A stretch of 55,646 bases of DNA from contig WFXF01000049.1 of assembly GCA_015490755.1 (NCBI GenBank), forward strand, positions 1 to 55,646, read 5' to 3'. Below are positions 37,179 through 48,307 of the stretch, in pieces. Position 1 is the first letter of the stretch; each line of letters begins with the position of its first letter. The notes beneath the pieces were generated by a model. It was not told the origin of the DNA, did not search any database, and worked only from the letters and a program-made list of their open reading frames with translations. This DNA comes from Gammaproteobacteria bacterium. GTDB taxonomy: Bacteria; Pseudomonadota; Gammaproteobacteria; JAADGQ01. A program made the translations under genes and the position numbers.

Positions 37179-37678
37179 TGAATCTATTGAACAAAATTTT
37201 CCCCCATCCCATTTTAACCTTCGTGTTATGGGGTATTTGGTTGCTACTTAACAATACGGTAGCCGCAGGGCATGTAGTATTAGGTTTGGTACTTGCTATT
37301 TTGATTCCTTGGCTTACCTCTGGATTTTGGCCTGAAAAGGTGCGTATTAGAGCGCCGTTTACCCTGTTAAAGTTTTTAGGCATCGTGCTGTGGGATATTT
37401 TGGTTGCCAATATGGCCGTTGCCAAATTAATTTTAGGACACAATAAAGAGCTGAGACCGGGATTTTTCTATATCGATCTGGACATTCAAACGCCATTAGG
37501 TATCAGTTTTTTAGCCAACACGATTTCACTCACACCCGGAACCGTCTCTTGTGATTTAATCGAAGACCGAAAACGTTTGCTGGTTCATGCGTTGCATATC
37601 GAAGACATTCCTGCAACGGTGAAAGAGATTAAAGAGCGTTATGAAACGCCCTTAAAAGAGGTATTTACAGAATGTTAG
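37178..37678 (+). CDS. mnhE: Mrp antiporter subunit E
   Basis: A 166-residue membrane protein of the MnhE family. It has LLLNNTVAAGHVVLGLVLAI, the conserved NTISLTPGTVSCDLIEDRKR segment and a short soluble tail. It overlaps mnhF by 7 bases. Confidence 0.92.
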   Translation: MNLLNKIFPHPILTFVLWGIWLLLNNTVAAGHVVLGLVLAILIPWLTSGFWPEKVRIRAPFTLLKFLGIVLWDILVANMAVAKLILGHNKELRPGFFYIDLDIQTPLGISFLANTISLTPGTVSCDLIEDRKRLLVHALHIEDIPATVKEIKERYETPLKEVFTEC

Positions 37679-37941
37679 AAACAACTTTGTTAATTGCTTT
37701 TGCCTGTGTAAGTTTGGCCTTTTTGTTCAGTTTTATGCGCTTGATTAAAGGCCCAGACTTACCCGATCGTATTTTAGCACTCGACACACTTTACATTAAT
37801 GCCATTGCCCTGTTGGTGCTACTAGGGTTGTATTTTCAAAGTGCATTGTATTTTGAAGCGGCTTTATTGATTGCCGTAATGGGCTTTGTGGCCACCATTG
37901 GTTTAAGCAAATATTTGCTTCGTGGCGATATTATGGAGTAA
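37672..37941 (+). CDS. mnhF: Mrp antiporter subunit F
   Basis: An 89-residue, three-transmembrane protein with the family core FMRLIKGPDLPDRILALDTL. It ends in AVMGFVATIGLSKYLLRGDI, as MnhF proteins do. A 42-base gap separates it from mnhG. Confidence 0.92.
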   Translation: MLETTLLIAFACVSLAFLFSFMRLIKGPDLPDRILALDTLYINAIALLVLLGLYFQSALYFEAALLIAVMGFVATIGLSKYLLRGDIME

Positions 37942-37983
37942 CAACCCTGCAAAAATTCCCCTGTTTTTTAAAAGGACAATATT

Positions 37984-38301
37984 ATGTTCGAATTGATTTT
38001 ATCGGCTCTTATCCTGTTGGGTGCTTTTTTTACCCTCGTAGGGTCATTTGGGTTGTATAAGCTGCCTGATTTTTTTATGCGTTTACATGGACCAACCAAA
38101 GCCACAACGTTAGGGGTAGGGGCACTTCTTATCGCCTCAGCACTCTATTTTAGTTTTAAAACAGACTATATCAGTATGCATGAAATACTGGTTACACTCT
38201 TTTTATTCATAACTGCACCCGTCAGTGCTCATTTAATGGCCAAAGCAGCCATTCACATTAAAATCAAACAAGTTAAGCGCACTCAAAATCAAATAAAATA
38301 A
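37984..38301 (+). CDS. mnhG: Mrp antiporter subunit G
   Basis: A 105-residue membrane protein. LVGSFGLYKLPDFFMRLHGP, then TKATTLGVGALLIASALYFS and FLFITAPVSAHLMAKAAI, are diagnostic for MnhG. It is the last gene of the operon and is followed by two hairpins before the convergent purF. Confidence 0.92.
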   Translation: MFELILSALILLGAFFTLVGSFGLYKLPDFFMRLHGPTKATTLGVGALLIASALYFSFKTDYISMHEILVTLFLFITAPVSAHLMAKAAIHIKIKQVKRTQNQIK

Positions 38302-38309
38302 AACCACCT

Positions 38310-38342
38310 GCCCTATTGCATCAGATAGAAATGCGATAGGGC
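38310..38342 (-). terminator. Terminator hairpin, probably for purF
   Basis: The stem gccctattgcat (38310-38321) pairs with 38331-38342, with one non-Watson-Crick position and a 9-base loop. On the minus strand it is followed by a T-rich tract, so it should end the purF transcript. It might also slow transcripts from mnhG. Confidence 0.65.
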
Positions 38343-38386
38343 GTGTAAAACTCATGCAATAAAGAAGTTGTTCCGTGCTCGTTCCC

Positions 38387-38427
38387 AAGGCAGTAAACCC
38401 GGATATTCACTGCCTTTTCTTTTATCT
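38387..38427 (+). terminator. Terminator hairpin, probably for the mnh operon
   Basis: Perfect 8-bp arms aaggcagt (38387-38394) and 38409-38416 enclose a 14-base loop. A T-rich run (ttcttttatct) follows on the plus strand, as in intrinsic terminators. It lies about 85 bases after mnhG. Confidence 0.6.
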
Positions 38428-38445
38428 AAAAGCCGCCCTGTCTTC

Positions 38446-39963
38446 TTACGTATTATCGTTATGCAAACCTATCTCGCTAGCCTCACCAATATCAGAACAA
38501 TCTTTGGCAGAATCATTTCGACGCAACTCCAAGCCTTCAAGGTACTCTGGTGTAATATCCCCAGTCACGTATTCACCTGTAAAACAAGAGGTATCAAAAC
38601 CCTTCACTGCGGTAGTTTCGCGTAAGACTGATTGTACCAAACCATCCAGATCCTGATAGACAACCCAGTCAGCACCAATTTCGGCAGCCACTTCGTCGTC
38701 ACTGCGATTATGAGCCAGTAACTCTTCAACCGCAGGCATATCAATTCCATAAACATTCGGATAACGAACCGCCGGAGCTGCTGAAGCAAAATAAACTTTT
38801 TTTGCACCGGCTTCCCGAGCCATTTTTATAATTTGACTGGAGGTGGTTCCGCGAACAATCGAATCGTCAACAAGCAATACATTTTTGCCACTAAACTCCA
38901 GATCAATCACATTCAACTTTTGTCTTACAGACTTTTTACGCTGCTGCTGCCCAGGCATAATAAAAGTGCGACCAATGTAGCGATTTTTGATAAATCCTTC
39001 TCGATATTTGACACCCAGATTGTAGGCAAGCGGCAGCGCAGAAGTTCGACTGGTGTCTGGAATTGGGATAACCACATCAATATCATGCTCAGGATATTCT
39101 CGTAAAATCTTTTCTGCCAGCTGTTCCCCCATACGTAAACGCGCTTTATACACTGAAATGTCATCAATAATAGAGTCCGGACGCGCCAGATAGACAAATT
39201 CAAAAATACAGGGCGAGTAAGTGGGCGCTTCTATACATTGGTGTGTAAACAGCTCACCATCAGAACGAATAAAAATAGCCTCACCGGGTGCGATATCACG
39301 TATCAGCTCAAACCCTAATGCATCTAAAGCAACACTTTCAGAAGAAACCATATACTCCGGTCCATACTCTGTTTCGCGCTTTCCAAACACAACCGGGCGG
39401 ATACCATAAGGATCACGAAATGCAACCATACCATAGCCCGTAATCATCGCAACCGCAGCATACCCCCCACGGCAACGCCGATGTACTCCGGAAACGGCCT
39501 TAAAAATATCGTGCTCATCAATGCGTAACTTGCCGGCTTGCTGCAACTCATGAGCAAATACGTTCAGCAATACTTCTGAGTCAGATTCAGTATTAATGTG
39601 TCGCAAGTCTTCCCGAAACAGCTCATCTTTCAAATGTTCTGCATTGGTTAAATTACCATTATGTGCCAATGCAATTCCATAGGGGGAGTTTACATAAAAG
39701 GGTTGAGCTTCGGCCGTTGATGAACATCCGGCTGTTGGATAACGGACATGTCCAACCCCCATTTTTCCGGTTAACCCTCTCATATGTCGTGTTTTAAATA
39801 CATCACGCACCAATCCATTTGCTTTACGCAAATGAAATTTACCCTTATCACAGGTCACAATACCTGCCGCATCTTGCCCTCGATGCTGAATAACTGTTAA
39901 GGCATCATAAATTGCCTGATTGACATTACCATTACTACCCACTATGCCAATGATGCCACACAT
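38446..39963 (-). CDS. purF: Amidophosphoribosyltransferase
   Basis: A 505-residue enzyme for the first committed step of purine synthesis: PRPP plus glutamine to phosphoribosylamine. The N-terminal catalytic cysteine follows the initiator Met (MCGIIGIVG). The glutaminase domain contains [11 protein letters not shown] and [11 protein letters not shown]. The PRPP-binding motif [14 protein letters not shown] lies at about 362-375. It follows cvpA, the usual gammaproteobacterial order. Confidence 0.97.
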   Translation of the reverse strand: MCGIIGIVGSNGNVNQAIYDALTVIQHRGQDAAGIVTCDKGKFHLRKANGLVRDVFKTRHMRGLTGKMGVGHVRYPTAGCSSTAEAQPFYVNSPYGIALAHNGNLTNAEHLKDELFREDLRHINTESDSEVLLNVFAHELQQAGKLRIDEHDIFKAVSGVHRRCRGGYAAVAMITGYGMVAFRDPYGIRPVVFGKRETEYGPEYMVSSESVALDALGFELIRDIAPGEAIFIRSDGELFTHQCIEAPTYSPCIFEFVYLARPDSIIDDISVYKARLRMGEQLAEKILREYPEHDIDVVIPIPDTSRTSALPLAYNLGVKYREGFIKNRYIGRTFIMPGQQQRKKSVRQKLNVIDLEFSGKNVLLVDDSIVRGTTSSQIIKMAREAGAKKVYFASAAPAVRYPNVYGIDMPAVEELLAHNRSDDEVAAEIGADWVVYQDLDGLVQSVLRETTAVKGFDTSCFTGEYVTGDITPEYLEGLELRRNDSAKDCSDIGEASEIGLHNDNT

Positions 39964-40002
39964 CAGAAGATCTCCAATTTTATAAATTTTAAGAAGGAAG
40001 GG

Positions 40003-40509
40003 TTAAAATTGCTGTTTCAGCTGTTCAAAATAATTATTAGGAATTTCAGCCGATGCGTAATCGATCATACCTGCTGCCAATGGTTTGAAATACTGCAAAA
40101 GCTCTGATTCAGCCCACCAAGCTGTTTCAGGCATTGAAGTCATTCCCAATAAAACCACCAACACCGTAATAATCAACACTCCGCGTATCGTACCAAATAG
40201 TGCACCAATCAAACGATCTAATCCGCTCAATCCGGCAGAGCGAATAAACTTCCCGACTTGATGATTAATAAGTGTCGATATCACCAACACACCAACAAAT
40301 AGCAAAAAGAAAGTGACACCCACTCGTAACGATGGAGTATCAATTGCACCTTCAAATACTACCGATGCATTGTCCGCAAACTCTAAAGAGACCCATACGG
40401 CAATAATCCACCCCGCAAGCGACATGCCTTCACGCACAAAACCGCGAATAATACTGATAATGACTGAAACGGTAACAATGCCAATAATTACATAATCAAG
40501 CCAACTCAT
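40003..40509 (-). CDS. cvpA: CvpA family membrane protein
   Basis: A 168-residue inner-membrane protein with four transmembrane segments. The start WLDYVIIGIVTVSVIISIIR and the GLSGLDRLIGALFGTIRGVL segment are typical of CvpA. It is needed for colicin V production in E. coli and is linked to envelope homeostasis. It is 3 bases after dedD and 39 before purF. Confidence 0.93.
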   Translation of the reverse strand: MSWLDYVIIGIVTVSVIISIIRGFVREGMSLAGWIIAVWVSLEFADNASVVFEGAIDTPSLRVGVTFFLLFVGVLVISTLINHQVGKFIRSAGLSGLDRLIGALFGTIRGVLIITVLVVLLGMTSMPETAWWAESELLQYFKPLAAGMIDYASAEIPNNYFEQLKQQF

Positions 40510-40512
40510 ACA

Positions 40513-41109
40513 TTACTCCCCGGCTGTGACCACGCTTGTGCCCGCGAGATGCTTAACAACCACGCCTTTTAATAAAAATTCATCCATTAAATCGATCTGC
40601 AGACTCTTAGCAATATTTTTTGATAGCTCAGGCCCAACCTTGACTCTGAATTTTTTATCTGCCGCAATATTAATTCGTTCTATAAAAGCACGATAACCTG
40701 CTTTTTGCAGTTTATTACGCAGTGCCAGCGCATTTTTTTCACTAGAGAAACTTGCAAGTTGCACAACCCACGCTTGAGGTTTTTTCAGGGATTTTTTGAT
40801 CTCTATAACAGCCTCAGGAGGTTCTGACTGAAAAGATCCGGGCAACTTTTGACTTTCAACTATTTTAGTCGGATTAGAAGTAGCAGGTTGCTCTACAGGC
40901 TTTGGAACTCCATCTAGCTCAGCTAATTTTTGAGGGGCATCCAGTGACAGTCGTTTGACGATAAAACCATCAGGTTTATCAGGAATTGGGCTCACAATCA
41001 TATCGGTTTGACTGCTTTGTGATATATCAAGCAAAATGGGGACAATAATAGCTGTCATGGCACCCAATACAAGCAAGCCAACAATTCGCTGTTTTAATTT
41101 TTTAGACAC
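40513..41109 (-). CDS. dedD: DedD-like SPOR-domain cell-division protein
   Basis: A 198-residue protein. A short cytoplasmic N-terminus and one transmembrane helix (IVGLLVLGAMTAIIVPILLD) are followed by a proline-rich linker and a C-terminal SPOR domain (AWVVQLASFSSEKNALALRN, then INIAADKKFRVKVGP). SPOR domains bind denuded septal peptidoglycan. Its place before cvpA-purF supports dedD rather than another SPOR protein; the usual accD-folC upstream are missing. Confidence 0.85.
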   Translation of the reverse strand: MSKKLKQRIVGLLVLGAMTAIIVPILLDISQSSQTDMIVSPIPDKPDGFIVKRLSLDAPQKLAELDGVPKPVEQPATSNPTKIVESQKLPGSFQSEPPEAVIEIKKSLKKPQAWVVQLASFSSEKNALALRNKLQKAGYRAFIERINIAADKKFRVKVGPELSKNIAKSLQIDLMDEFLLKGVVVKHLAGTSVVTAGE

Positions 41110-41127
41110 AACAATTTATAAAAATAA

Positions 41128-41760
41128 TCAGTGAACCAAGTTTGCGATAATATCAGTCCCGGCCGTCACTTTACTACCCACACTGACATTCATTTTAGAG
41201 TTTTCGGGTAAATAGAGCACGATCCTTGCCGGAAAAAGATTAAAACCACTTCGCCGCCCCTGCCCCATACGTTCCCCCGCCTGAAAAAAGCAGTGTATCC
41301 CCTGTTTGATAGGTGAACAAACAATCATCATAACATCATCTTTTTCATCGGTTTGAATTTGCAATGCATAACGTGGCTTATAGTGGCCACTCCCCATTTT
41401 CTTTAAAGCGGAGCGTGTCCATAGTGCCGCAATCCGCCCTTCAACAGGGCTGCGCACAAGGCGACACCCTAAATATCGCATGCGCACAACAATTCGAATG
41501 GCAGGCCGGTCAAGATAAACATCAGTACGTTTACCAATAACTTCAACGATACCATCAACAGGACAAATAACCCCTAGCGGAGCCGCAGGAACCTTACGTT
41601 TTGGATCACGAAAAAAGAATAGAAGAAAGGCAACAAATAACCAGACAGGCAGAGCAATCAAGAACCCAAGTTCATGCTGCAACACAACAACAAAAACAAG
41701 TGAAACAGCGATATAGACAAAGCCCTCACGGGAAACAACAGGGCGATTATGATCAACCAT
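41128..41760 (-). CDS. Phosphatidylserine decarboxylase-family protein lacking the GS cleavage site
   Basis: A 210-residue protein with a hydrophobic N-terminal hairpin (about 14-52) and a PSD-like domain: FFFRDPKRKVP, GVICPVDGIVEVIG and VRSPVEGRIAALW. The maturation site of short PSD enzymes, an F/L-G-S motif, is replaced; the sequence reads RRSGFNLFPARIVLYLP. Without Gly-Ser the pyruvoyl group cannot form in the usual way, so it may be non-catalytic or work differently. It lies 55 bases after ilvC, past a terminator, and 18 before dedD. Confidence 0.72.
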   Translation of the reverse strand: MVDHNRPVVSREGFVYIAVSLVFVVVLQHELGFLIALPVWLFVAFLLFFFRDPKRKVPAAPLGVICPVDGIVEVIGKRTDVYLDRPAIRIVVRMRYLGCRLVRSPVEGRIAALWTRSALKKMGSGHYKPRYALQIQTDEKDDVMMIVCSPIKQGIHCFFQAGERMGQGRRSGFNLFPARIVLYLPENSKMNVSVGSKVTAGTDIIANLVH

Positions 41761-41770
41761 AATTCAAAAT

Positions 41771-41806
41771 AAAAAGGCAGTAATAAACCCTTATCACTGC
41801 CTTTTT
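41771..41806 (-). terminator. Terminator hairpin downstream of ilvC
   Basis: A 16-bp stem with one mismatch (41771-41786 against 41791-41806) has a 4-base loop. The stem ends in an A/T stretch that reads as a U-run on the minus strand. It starts 9 bases after the ilvC stop and should separate ilvBHC from the PSD-like gene. Confidence 0.8.
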
Positions 41807-41815
41807 CATCTCTAA

Positions 41816-43362
<1,547 letters not shown>

Positions 43363-45057
43363 TTACACCAACAGCATTTCATTTAATCCCGCACCAGCGG
43401 GAATCATCGGATAGACATTTTCAGTTGGATCAGTATGGAAATCCAGAAAGACCAGGCGATCTTTCAGCTTCATGGCTTCTTCCATCGCCGACTTCACATC
43501 CTCAGGTTTATCAATACGAATCCCGACATGACCATAACTTTCAGCTAATTTAACAAAGTCAGGCAATGACTCCATGTATGACATCGCGTAACGCTTCTCA
43601 TAAAAAAACTCTTGCCACTGGCGCACCATTCCCAAAAAGCCATTATTCAAATTTACAATTTTAATGGGCAGACCATACTGAAGGCAGGTTGAAAGCTCCT
43701 GAATACACATCTGGATACTACCCTCCCCCGTTACAACAGCAACAGTTTCATCGGGATGTGCAAGCTGTGCACCCATAGCGGCTGGCAAGCCAAAACCCAT
43801 TGTGCCAAGCCCACCAGAGGTAATCCAGCGATGTGGTTTATCAAATTTGTAAAACTGAGCAGCCCACATCTGATGCTGCCCTACGTCAGTTGTCACATAA
43901 GCACTACCTTTTGTCACATCATAAAGAGTCTGAACTACAGCTTGCGGTTTAATTTTTTTAGCGCAGGTATCAAACTTCAAACATTCAACTTTACGCCAAC
44001 CCTCTATTTTATCCCACCAATCACTCAAAGCTTGCTCATCAGGGGTTCTTTCAATAACACTGAGCAACTTGAACATCTCTTTTAATACATTGCCGACAGA
44101 TCCCACAATCGGCACATCAACCTTAACATTTTTTGAGATCGATGCAGGATCAATATCGATATGAATAATTTTTGCAGTCGGACAAAACTTTTCGATTTTA
44201 CCAGTCACACGATCATCAAAACGTGCACCGATAGCAATCAATAAATCACACTCATGCATCGCCATATTAGCTTCATAAGTGCCATGCATTCCCAACATTC
44301 CCAGGAATTGTTTGTCCGTTGCAGGATATGCTCCTAACCCCATCATAGTACTTGTGATGGGAAAGTTTAACGTTTGAACAAATTCAGTCAGCTCTGCCGA
44401 TGCCCCATCAAGAACGACACCTCCGCCACTATAAATTATCGGACGACGTGAATTCAGTATCATTTCCACAGCACGCTTTATTTGCCCTGCATGCCCTTTC
44501 ACTACAGGGTTATAAGAGCGAATGCTGATATTTTCAGGGTAATCAAACAGAGCTTTATCCGCAGTAATATCTTTTGGAATATCAATGACTACAGGGCCAG
44601 GTCGCCCCGTAGTCGCAATGTAAAATGCTTTTTTAATCGTTTCAGCAAGGTCTTTAACATCTTTGACCATAAAGTTATGCTTAACACAAGGACGTGTAAT
44701 TCCTATCGAATCCACCTCCTGAAAAGCATCATTACCGATCAAACTTGTAAATACCTGCCCTGTAAAAACGACCATAGGGATAGAGTCCATATAAGCCGTA
44801 GCAATACCCGTAACTGCATTTGTTGCGCCCGGACCTGAAGTCACCAGCACAACACCAGGTTTACCTGTTGCACGCGCATAGCCATCTGCTGCATGGGTTG
44901 CTGCTTGCTCATGCCGAACCAGTATATGCTTTATATCTTCCTGCTGTTCAAGTGCATCATAAAGATTGAGCACCGCTCCTCCTGGATAACCAAAAAGATA
45001 CTCAACCTTCTCTTCCTTTAAACAACGAATGAATATCTCCGCGCCGCTTAGCTCCAC
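43363..45057 (-). CDS. ilvB: Acetolactate synthase large (catalytic) subunit
   Basis: A 564-residue thiamine-diphosphate enzyme, counted from the GTG at 45057. That start has a GAGGGG ribosome-binding site 8 bases upstream; a TTG at 45072 would add 5 residues. The catalytic glutamate is in LVRHEQAATHAADGYARATG (about 50). The ThDP motif reads TGEGSIQMCIQELSTC then NLNNGFLGM. It leads the ilvBHC unit. The closely related ilvI symbol is equally possible. Confidence 0.95.
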   Translation of the reverse strand: MELSGAEIFIRCLKEEKVEYLFGYPGGAVLNLYDALEQQEDIKHILVRHEQAATHAADGYARATGKPGVVLVTSGPGATNAVTGIATAYMDSIPMVVFTGQVFTSLIGNDAFQEVDSIGITRPCVKHNFMVKDVKDLAETIKKAFYIATTGRPGPVVIDIPKDITADKALFDYPENISIRSYNPVVKGHAGQIKRAVEMILNSRRPIIYSGGGVVLDGASAELTEFVQTLNFPITSTMMGLGAYPATDKQFLGMLGMHGTYEANMAMHECDLLIAIGARFDDRVTGKIEKFCPTAKIIHIDIDPASISKNVKVDVPIVGSVGNVLKEMFKLLSVIERTPDEQALSDWWDKIEGWRKVECLKFDTCAKKIKPQAVVQTLYDVTKGSAYVTTDVGQHQMWAAQFYKFDKPHRWITSGGLGTMGFGLPAAMGAQLAHPDETVAVVTGEGSIQMCIQELSTCLQYGLPIKIVNLNNGFLGMVRQWQEFFYEKRYAMSYMESLPDFVKLAESYGHVGIRIDKPEDVKSAMEEAMKLKDRLVFLDFHTDPTENVYPMIPAGAGLNEMLLV

Positions 45058-45797
45058 GACAACACCCCTCAAATAGAACCGCCAATAAACAAACGCGCAA
45101 TTGTAGAAAGGTGCTGAGCAAATAGCAATTTTTCGTCACGCTTTATAAAAAGAGTTACTAATAGCCAATCAGTCAAACCAAGTTACACACATACCCATTT
45201 CACTATATATGTCAACTATCTTTACAAAAAAAATAAAAGAATAACAACATAAACTCGATATAACATATTGTTTTATATAAACTAAATAACTACTTAATTC
45301 AATTTAAAAAATTTTCACTAACAATAAACAAGTAATTTTTTGCAAATTCACCACATTTAATCCACACACTTATCCACAAGGCATCACATCAAACACAATT
45401 TTGTCAAAAATTTTAAAAGTCAATAGAAATCAGCGTAAAATTTACTTTTTTTTATAAAAAAAGGATTGACAAAGTCATTTACACACAATTTCTAATTGCA
45501 AAAACCACAAATATAAAGCGTATATATATACAAACAAAGAATCTAGCCACTAAAACTGTAACGCATTGATTTTATTAAAATATATATAAAAGATGTTTTT
45601 TTGTTCAATTTAACAGAATGATAGTAATAGTGCGGCTTAGAAGCATTTCACCCCAATTCATCCACAAAGTTATCCACAAATTTTGTGGATAACTAAAAAA
45701 TCAGGAAAATTCAATAGATTAACAGCGAAATAAAAAGAAAATTCACCCACTAAAATAAGAAAGCAAGAGCGATAAAAAAGCTTCAAAAAAAACCTGA
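45058..45797. other. AT-rich intergenic region with clustered DnaA boxes
   Basis: This 740-base gap between ilvB and dnaQ is among the most AT-rich of the window; 45241-45360 has about 18% G+C by hand count. It contains perfect DnaA boxes (TTATCCACA) at 45370-45378 and 45670-45678, and one in the reverse direction at 45684-45692. One-mismatch boxes lie at 45358-45366 and 45658-45666. The 45668-45694 pair forms a 27-base palindrome. No GATC was seen. No gene is evident. It must also hold the ilvB promoter. Confidence 0.65.
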
Positions 45798-46538
45798 TTA
45801 GTTAGGCAATGATTTCCACAGACATTCGTCTTTACTCCCTTTAGAAACAGCATCAAGAGACCGCATATGCAATGCCAGCTCTTCTGCTGTTGGCTGAATC
45901 ACTTTTAACCTGGAGCGATCTTCAGGCAGACGATGAATCTCTTGCTGGGTATTTTTTATTCCCGCACTATTTTCATCATCACCCTTTCGATCTTCATCAC
46001 CGAGCAGCAGGCTCACCTGCCCTCCAGTCATGGTCAAATAAACTTCAGCAAGAATCTCTGAATCGAGCAATGCGCCATGCAAATCACGCTGAGAGTTATC
46101 GATACCCAGTCGCCGACACAGCGCATCCAGACTATTGCGCTGACCAGGGTATTTTTGGCGAGCCATTTTAAGAGTATCAATCACACTACAATGATCATCT
46201 ACTTTTGACCATACAGCTCCTTTTAGCCTTTTTAGTTCATGATCGATAAAGCCAACATCAAACGCAGCATTATGAATAATGAGTTCAGCGCCCTCTATAA
46301 AGCGCATAAACTCATCAACGACATCTTCAAAACGCGGTTTATCAACCAGGAATTCGTTCGTGATTCCATGAACCTCCATAGCTCCCGAATCGATTTTTTG
46401 ATCGGGTTGTAAATATTGATGATAATGCCGCCCGGTTAAGCGGCGTTCAACAATTTCCACACAACCGATCTCTATAATGCGATGCCCTTGCCTGGGTTCC
46501 AGACCCGTTGTTTCAGTATCTAATACGACTTGCCTCAC
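45798..46538 (-). CDS. dnaQ: DNA polymerase III epsilon subunit (3'-5' exonuclease)
   Basis: A 246-residue proofreading exonuclease of the DEDDh type. Exo I is VLDTETTGLEP, Exo II is HNAAFDVGFIDHEL, and Exo III is HGALLDSEILAEVY. A QVSLLL stretch shortly after may be the sliding-clamp contact, and the C-terminal tail would bind the alpha subunit. The start is a GTG preceded by AAGGTG and lies 3 bases after the trmB stop. Confidence 0.95.
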   Translation of the reverse strand: MRQVVLDTETTGLEPRQGHRIIEIGCVEIVERRLTGRHYHQYLQPDQKIDSGAMEVHGITNEFLVDKPRFEDVVDEFMRFIEGAELIIHNAAFDVGFIDHELKRLKGAVWSKVDDHCSVIDTLKMARQKYPGQRNSLDALCRRLGIDNSQRDLHGALLDSEILAEVYLTMTGGQVSLLLGDEDRKGDDENSAGIKNTQQEIHRLPEDRSRLKVIQPTAEELALHMRSLDAVSKGSKDECLWKSLPN

Positions 46539-46541
46539 GAG

Positions 46542-47243
46542 TTACACCTTTTCAAAAATCAAGTCCCAAACACCGTGCCCTAAAAGCTTTCCTCTGATCT
46601 CAAATTTTGTCAACGGACGATAATTGGGACGCTCTGAAAATTGCCGGTCGCCCGCGCAATTGATATAACCAGAAGCAGCACTCATCACATCCATCATTTG
46701 ATTGGCGTAATCCTCCCAGTCAGTGGCCATATGGAATCGACCTTTCGAACGCAACAGACGACTGATCAGTACAGCAAAATCAGGCTGAACAATACGGCGC
46801 TTATTATGCCGTTTTTTATGCCAGGGATCGGGAAAAAAAAGGTGCACCGCATCAAGAGAATTTTCAGGAATACGCTTTTCCAACAACTCTACTGCATCGG
46901 TACATGCTACACGTAAGTTATTCAGCCCAAGTTCATCAATCTGGCGCAATAACGTACCCACGCCCGGTCGATGAACCTCAACCCCCAGATAATCAATTTC
47001 AGGCGATGCTTTTGCCATCTCAATTAATGAGCCGCCCATTCCAAACCCGATTTCAAGAATGCAAGGCGCTTTACGGCCAAATAACAAACCCAGATCAATT
47101 CTATCCAAACCATCAGGTATTCCGTATCTTCCCAGGCGCGCTACCATCGCTCGGCGCTGCCCATCCGTCATACGGCCTTCACGCAGTACATAACTTTTTA
47201 TACGGCGTGGATAGGTCACATTACCAGCCTCTGATAAACCCAC
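46542..47243 (-). CDS. trmB: tRNA (guanine-N7-)-methyltransferase
   Basis: About 233 residues. A class I SAM fold carries the TrmB motifs CILEIGFGMGGSLIEMA and HLFFPDPWHKKRHNKRRIVQ. It makes m7G46 in tRNA. The start is uncertain: a GTG at 47243 gives the longest form, while a second GTG at 47219 has a better placed AGAGG site. Confidence 0.94.
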   Translation of the reverse strand: MGLSEAGNVTYPRRIKSYVLREGRMTDGQRRAMVARLGRYGIPDGLDRIDLGLLFGRKAPCILEIGFGMGGSLIEMAKASPEIDYLGVEVHRPGVGTLLRQIDELGLNNLRVACTDAVELLEKRIPENSLDAVHLFFPDPWHKKRHNKRRIVQPDFAVLISRLLRSKGRFHMATDWEDYANQMMDVMSAASGYINCAGDRQFSERPNYRPLTKFEIRGKLLGHGVWDLIFEKV

Positions 47244-47245
47244 GA

Positions 47246-48055
47246 TTAGAAAATGGTACCATCAAGTGGTGATGATGCACTTGCAAAGCGTTTACGTGGA
47301 ATACGCCCTGCACGAAATGCTTCGCGCCCGGCTTCTATAGCCTTCTTCATTGCTGATGCCATCAATACAGAATCCTTTGCCGCCGCAATGGCGGTATTCA
47401 TCAGTACACCATCACAACCCAGCTCCATTGCGACCGCTGCATCGGAAGCTGTCCCCACGCCTGCATCAACAATAATAGGAACATTGGCATTTTCGACAAT
47501 CGTTAAAATATTATAGGGATTTTGAATCCCCATACCTGAGCCAATCGGTGCAGCGAGTGGCATCACAGCAACACACCCCATCTCTTCAAAGCGTTTAGCA
47601 ATGATCGGATCATCATTGGTATAAACCATGATTTTAAAGCTCTCTTTGATCAATCGTTCAGCCGCTTTCAAGGTTGCAGGAATATCTGGAAACAGTGTTT
47701 TCTGATCGCCCAAAACTTCCAGTTTAACCAGATCATGTCCATCCAGCAGCTCACGGGCCAACAGACAGGTACGCACCGCATCTTCTTCTGTAAAACAACC
47801 GGCTGTATTCGGCAACAAGGTATATTTATCTAGCGGGATCACATCCAGTAAATTAGGCTCATCAGAGTTTTGACCAATATTGGTACGACGAATAGCGACT
47901 GTAATAATTTCTGCACCACTCTCTTTAACAGCCAGGCGCGTCTCTTCCAAATCACGATACTTACCCGTTCCAACCAATAAACGTGAGCTATAATCCACTC
48001 CGGCAATTGTTAAAGCATCTTTTTTAGAGCCCTGCTCTTTTTTTATTTGAACCAT
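47246..48055 (-). CDS. thiG: Thiazole synthase
   Basis: A 269-residue TIM-barrel enzyme that forms the thiazole phosphate moiety of thiamine from DXP, dehydroglycine and sulfur carried on ThiS. Typical segments are [40 protein letters not shown] and [16 protein letters not shown]. The ATG follows AGGAAGTGAC. It lies 51 bases after thiS and 2 bases before trmB. Confidence 0.96.
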   Translation of the reverse strand: MVQIKKEQGSKKDALTIAGVDYSSRLLVGTGKYRDLEETRLAVKESGAEIITVAIRRTNIGQNSDEPNLLDVIPLDKYTLLPNTAGCFTEEDAVRTCLLARELLDGHDLVKLEVLGDQKTLFPDIPATLKAAERLIKESFKIMVYTNDDPIIAKRFEEMGCVAVMPLAAPIGSGMGIQNPYNILTIVENANVPIIVDAGVGTASDAAVAMELGCDGVLMNTAIAAAKDSVLMASAMKKAIEAGREAFRAGRIPRKRFASASSPLDGTIF

Positions 48056-48106
48056 GTCACTTCCTGACCATAATTATTAAGTAAAACTAAACTAATATTA
48101 ATAATA

Positions 48107-48307
48107 CTAGCCCCCACCAATGGCATGAACAATTTCAACCCGATCATTTTGCTTGAGTAAATATTGTTCATGCTGACTACGCGGTACGATTTCCAGATTA
48201 ACCTCAACAGCCAAGCGCTTGCCCAGCAAATTCATCTCTCTCAGCAATTGAACTATATTAGAATTACCAGATATTTGCCGTAACTCACCATTAACTGTTA
48301 TTTCCAC
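48107..48307 (-). CDS. thiS: Sulfur-carrier protein ThiS
   Basis: A 66-residue ubiquitin-like protein ending in the diglycine tail needed for adenylation and thiocarboxylation (VEIVHAIGGG). The start is a GTG with an AGGTGG site. No TPP riboswitch was found upstream. Confidence 0.93.
   Translation of the reverse strand: MEITVNGELRQISGNSNIVQLLREMNLLGKRLAVEVNLEIVPRSQHEQYLLKQNDRVEIVHAIGGG

Noticed and set aside
43600-43780. GEG instead of GDG in the thiamine-diphosphate motif of acetolactate synthase
   Set aside because: From family knowledge, GEGSIQM-type motifs occur in normal gammaproteobacterial acetolactate synthases, so it does not imply loss of activity.
45464-45500. Plus-strand TTGACA resembling a -35 box in the ilvB-dnaQ gap
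   Set aside because: No good -10 box at proper spacing and no plus-strand gene downstream for about 3 kb; chance in AT-rich DNA is likely.
45668-45694. 27-base palindrome read as a terminator for dnaQ
   Set aside because: The stem is AT-rich and no U-run follows on the minus strand; its arms are exact DnaA boxes, which explains it better.
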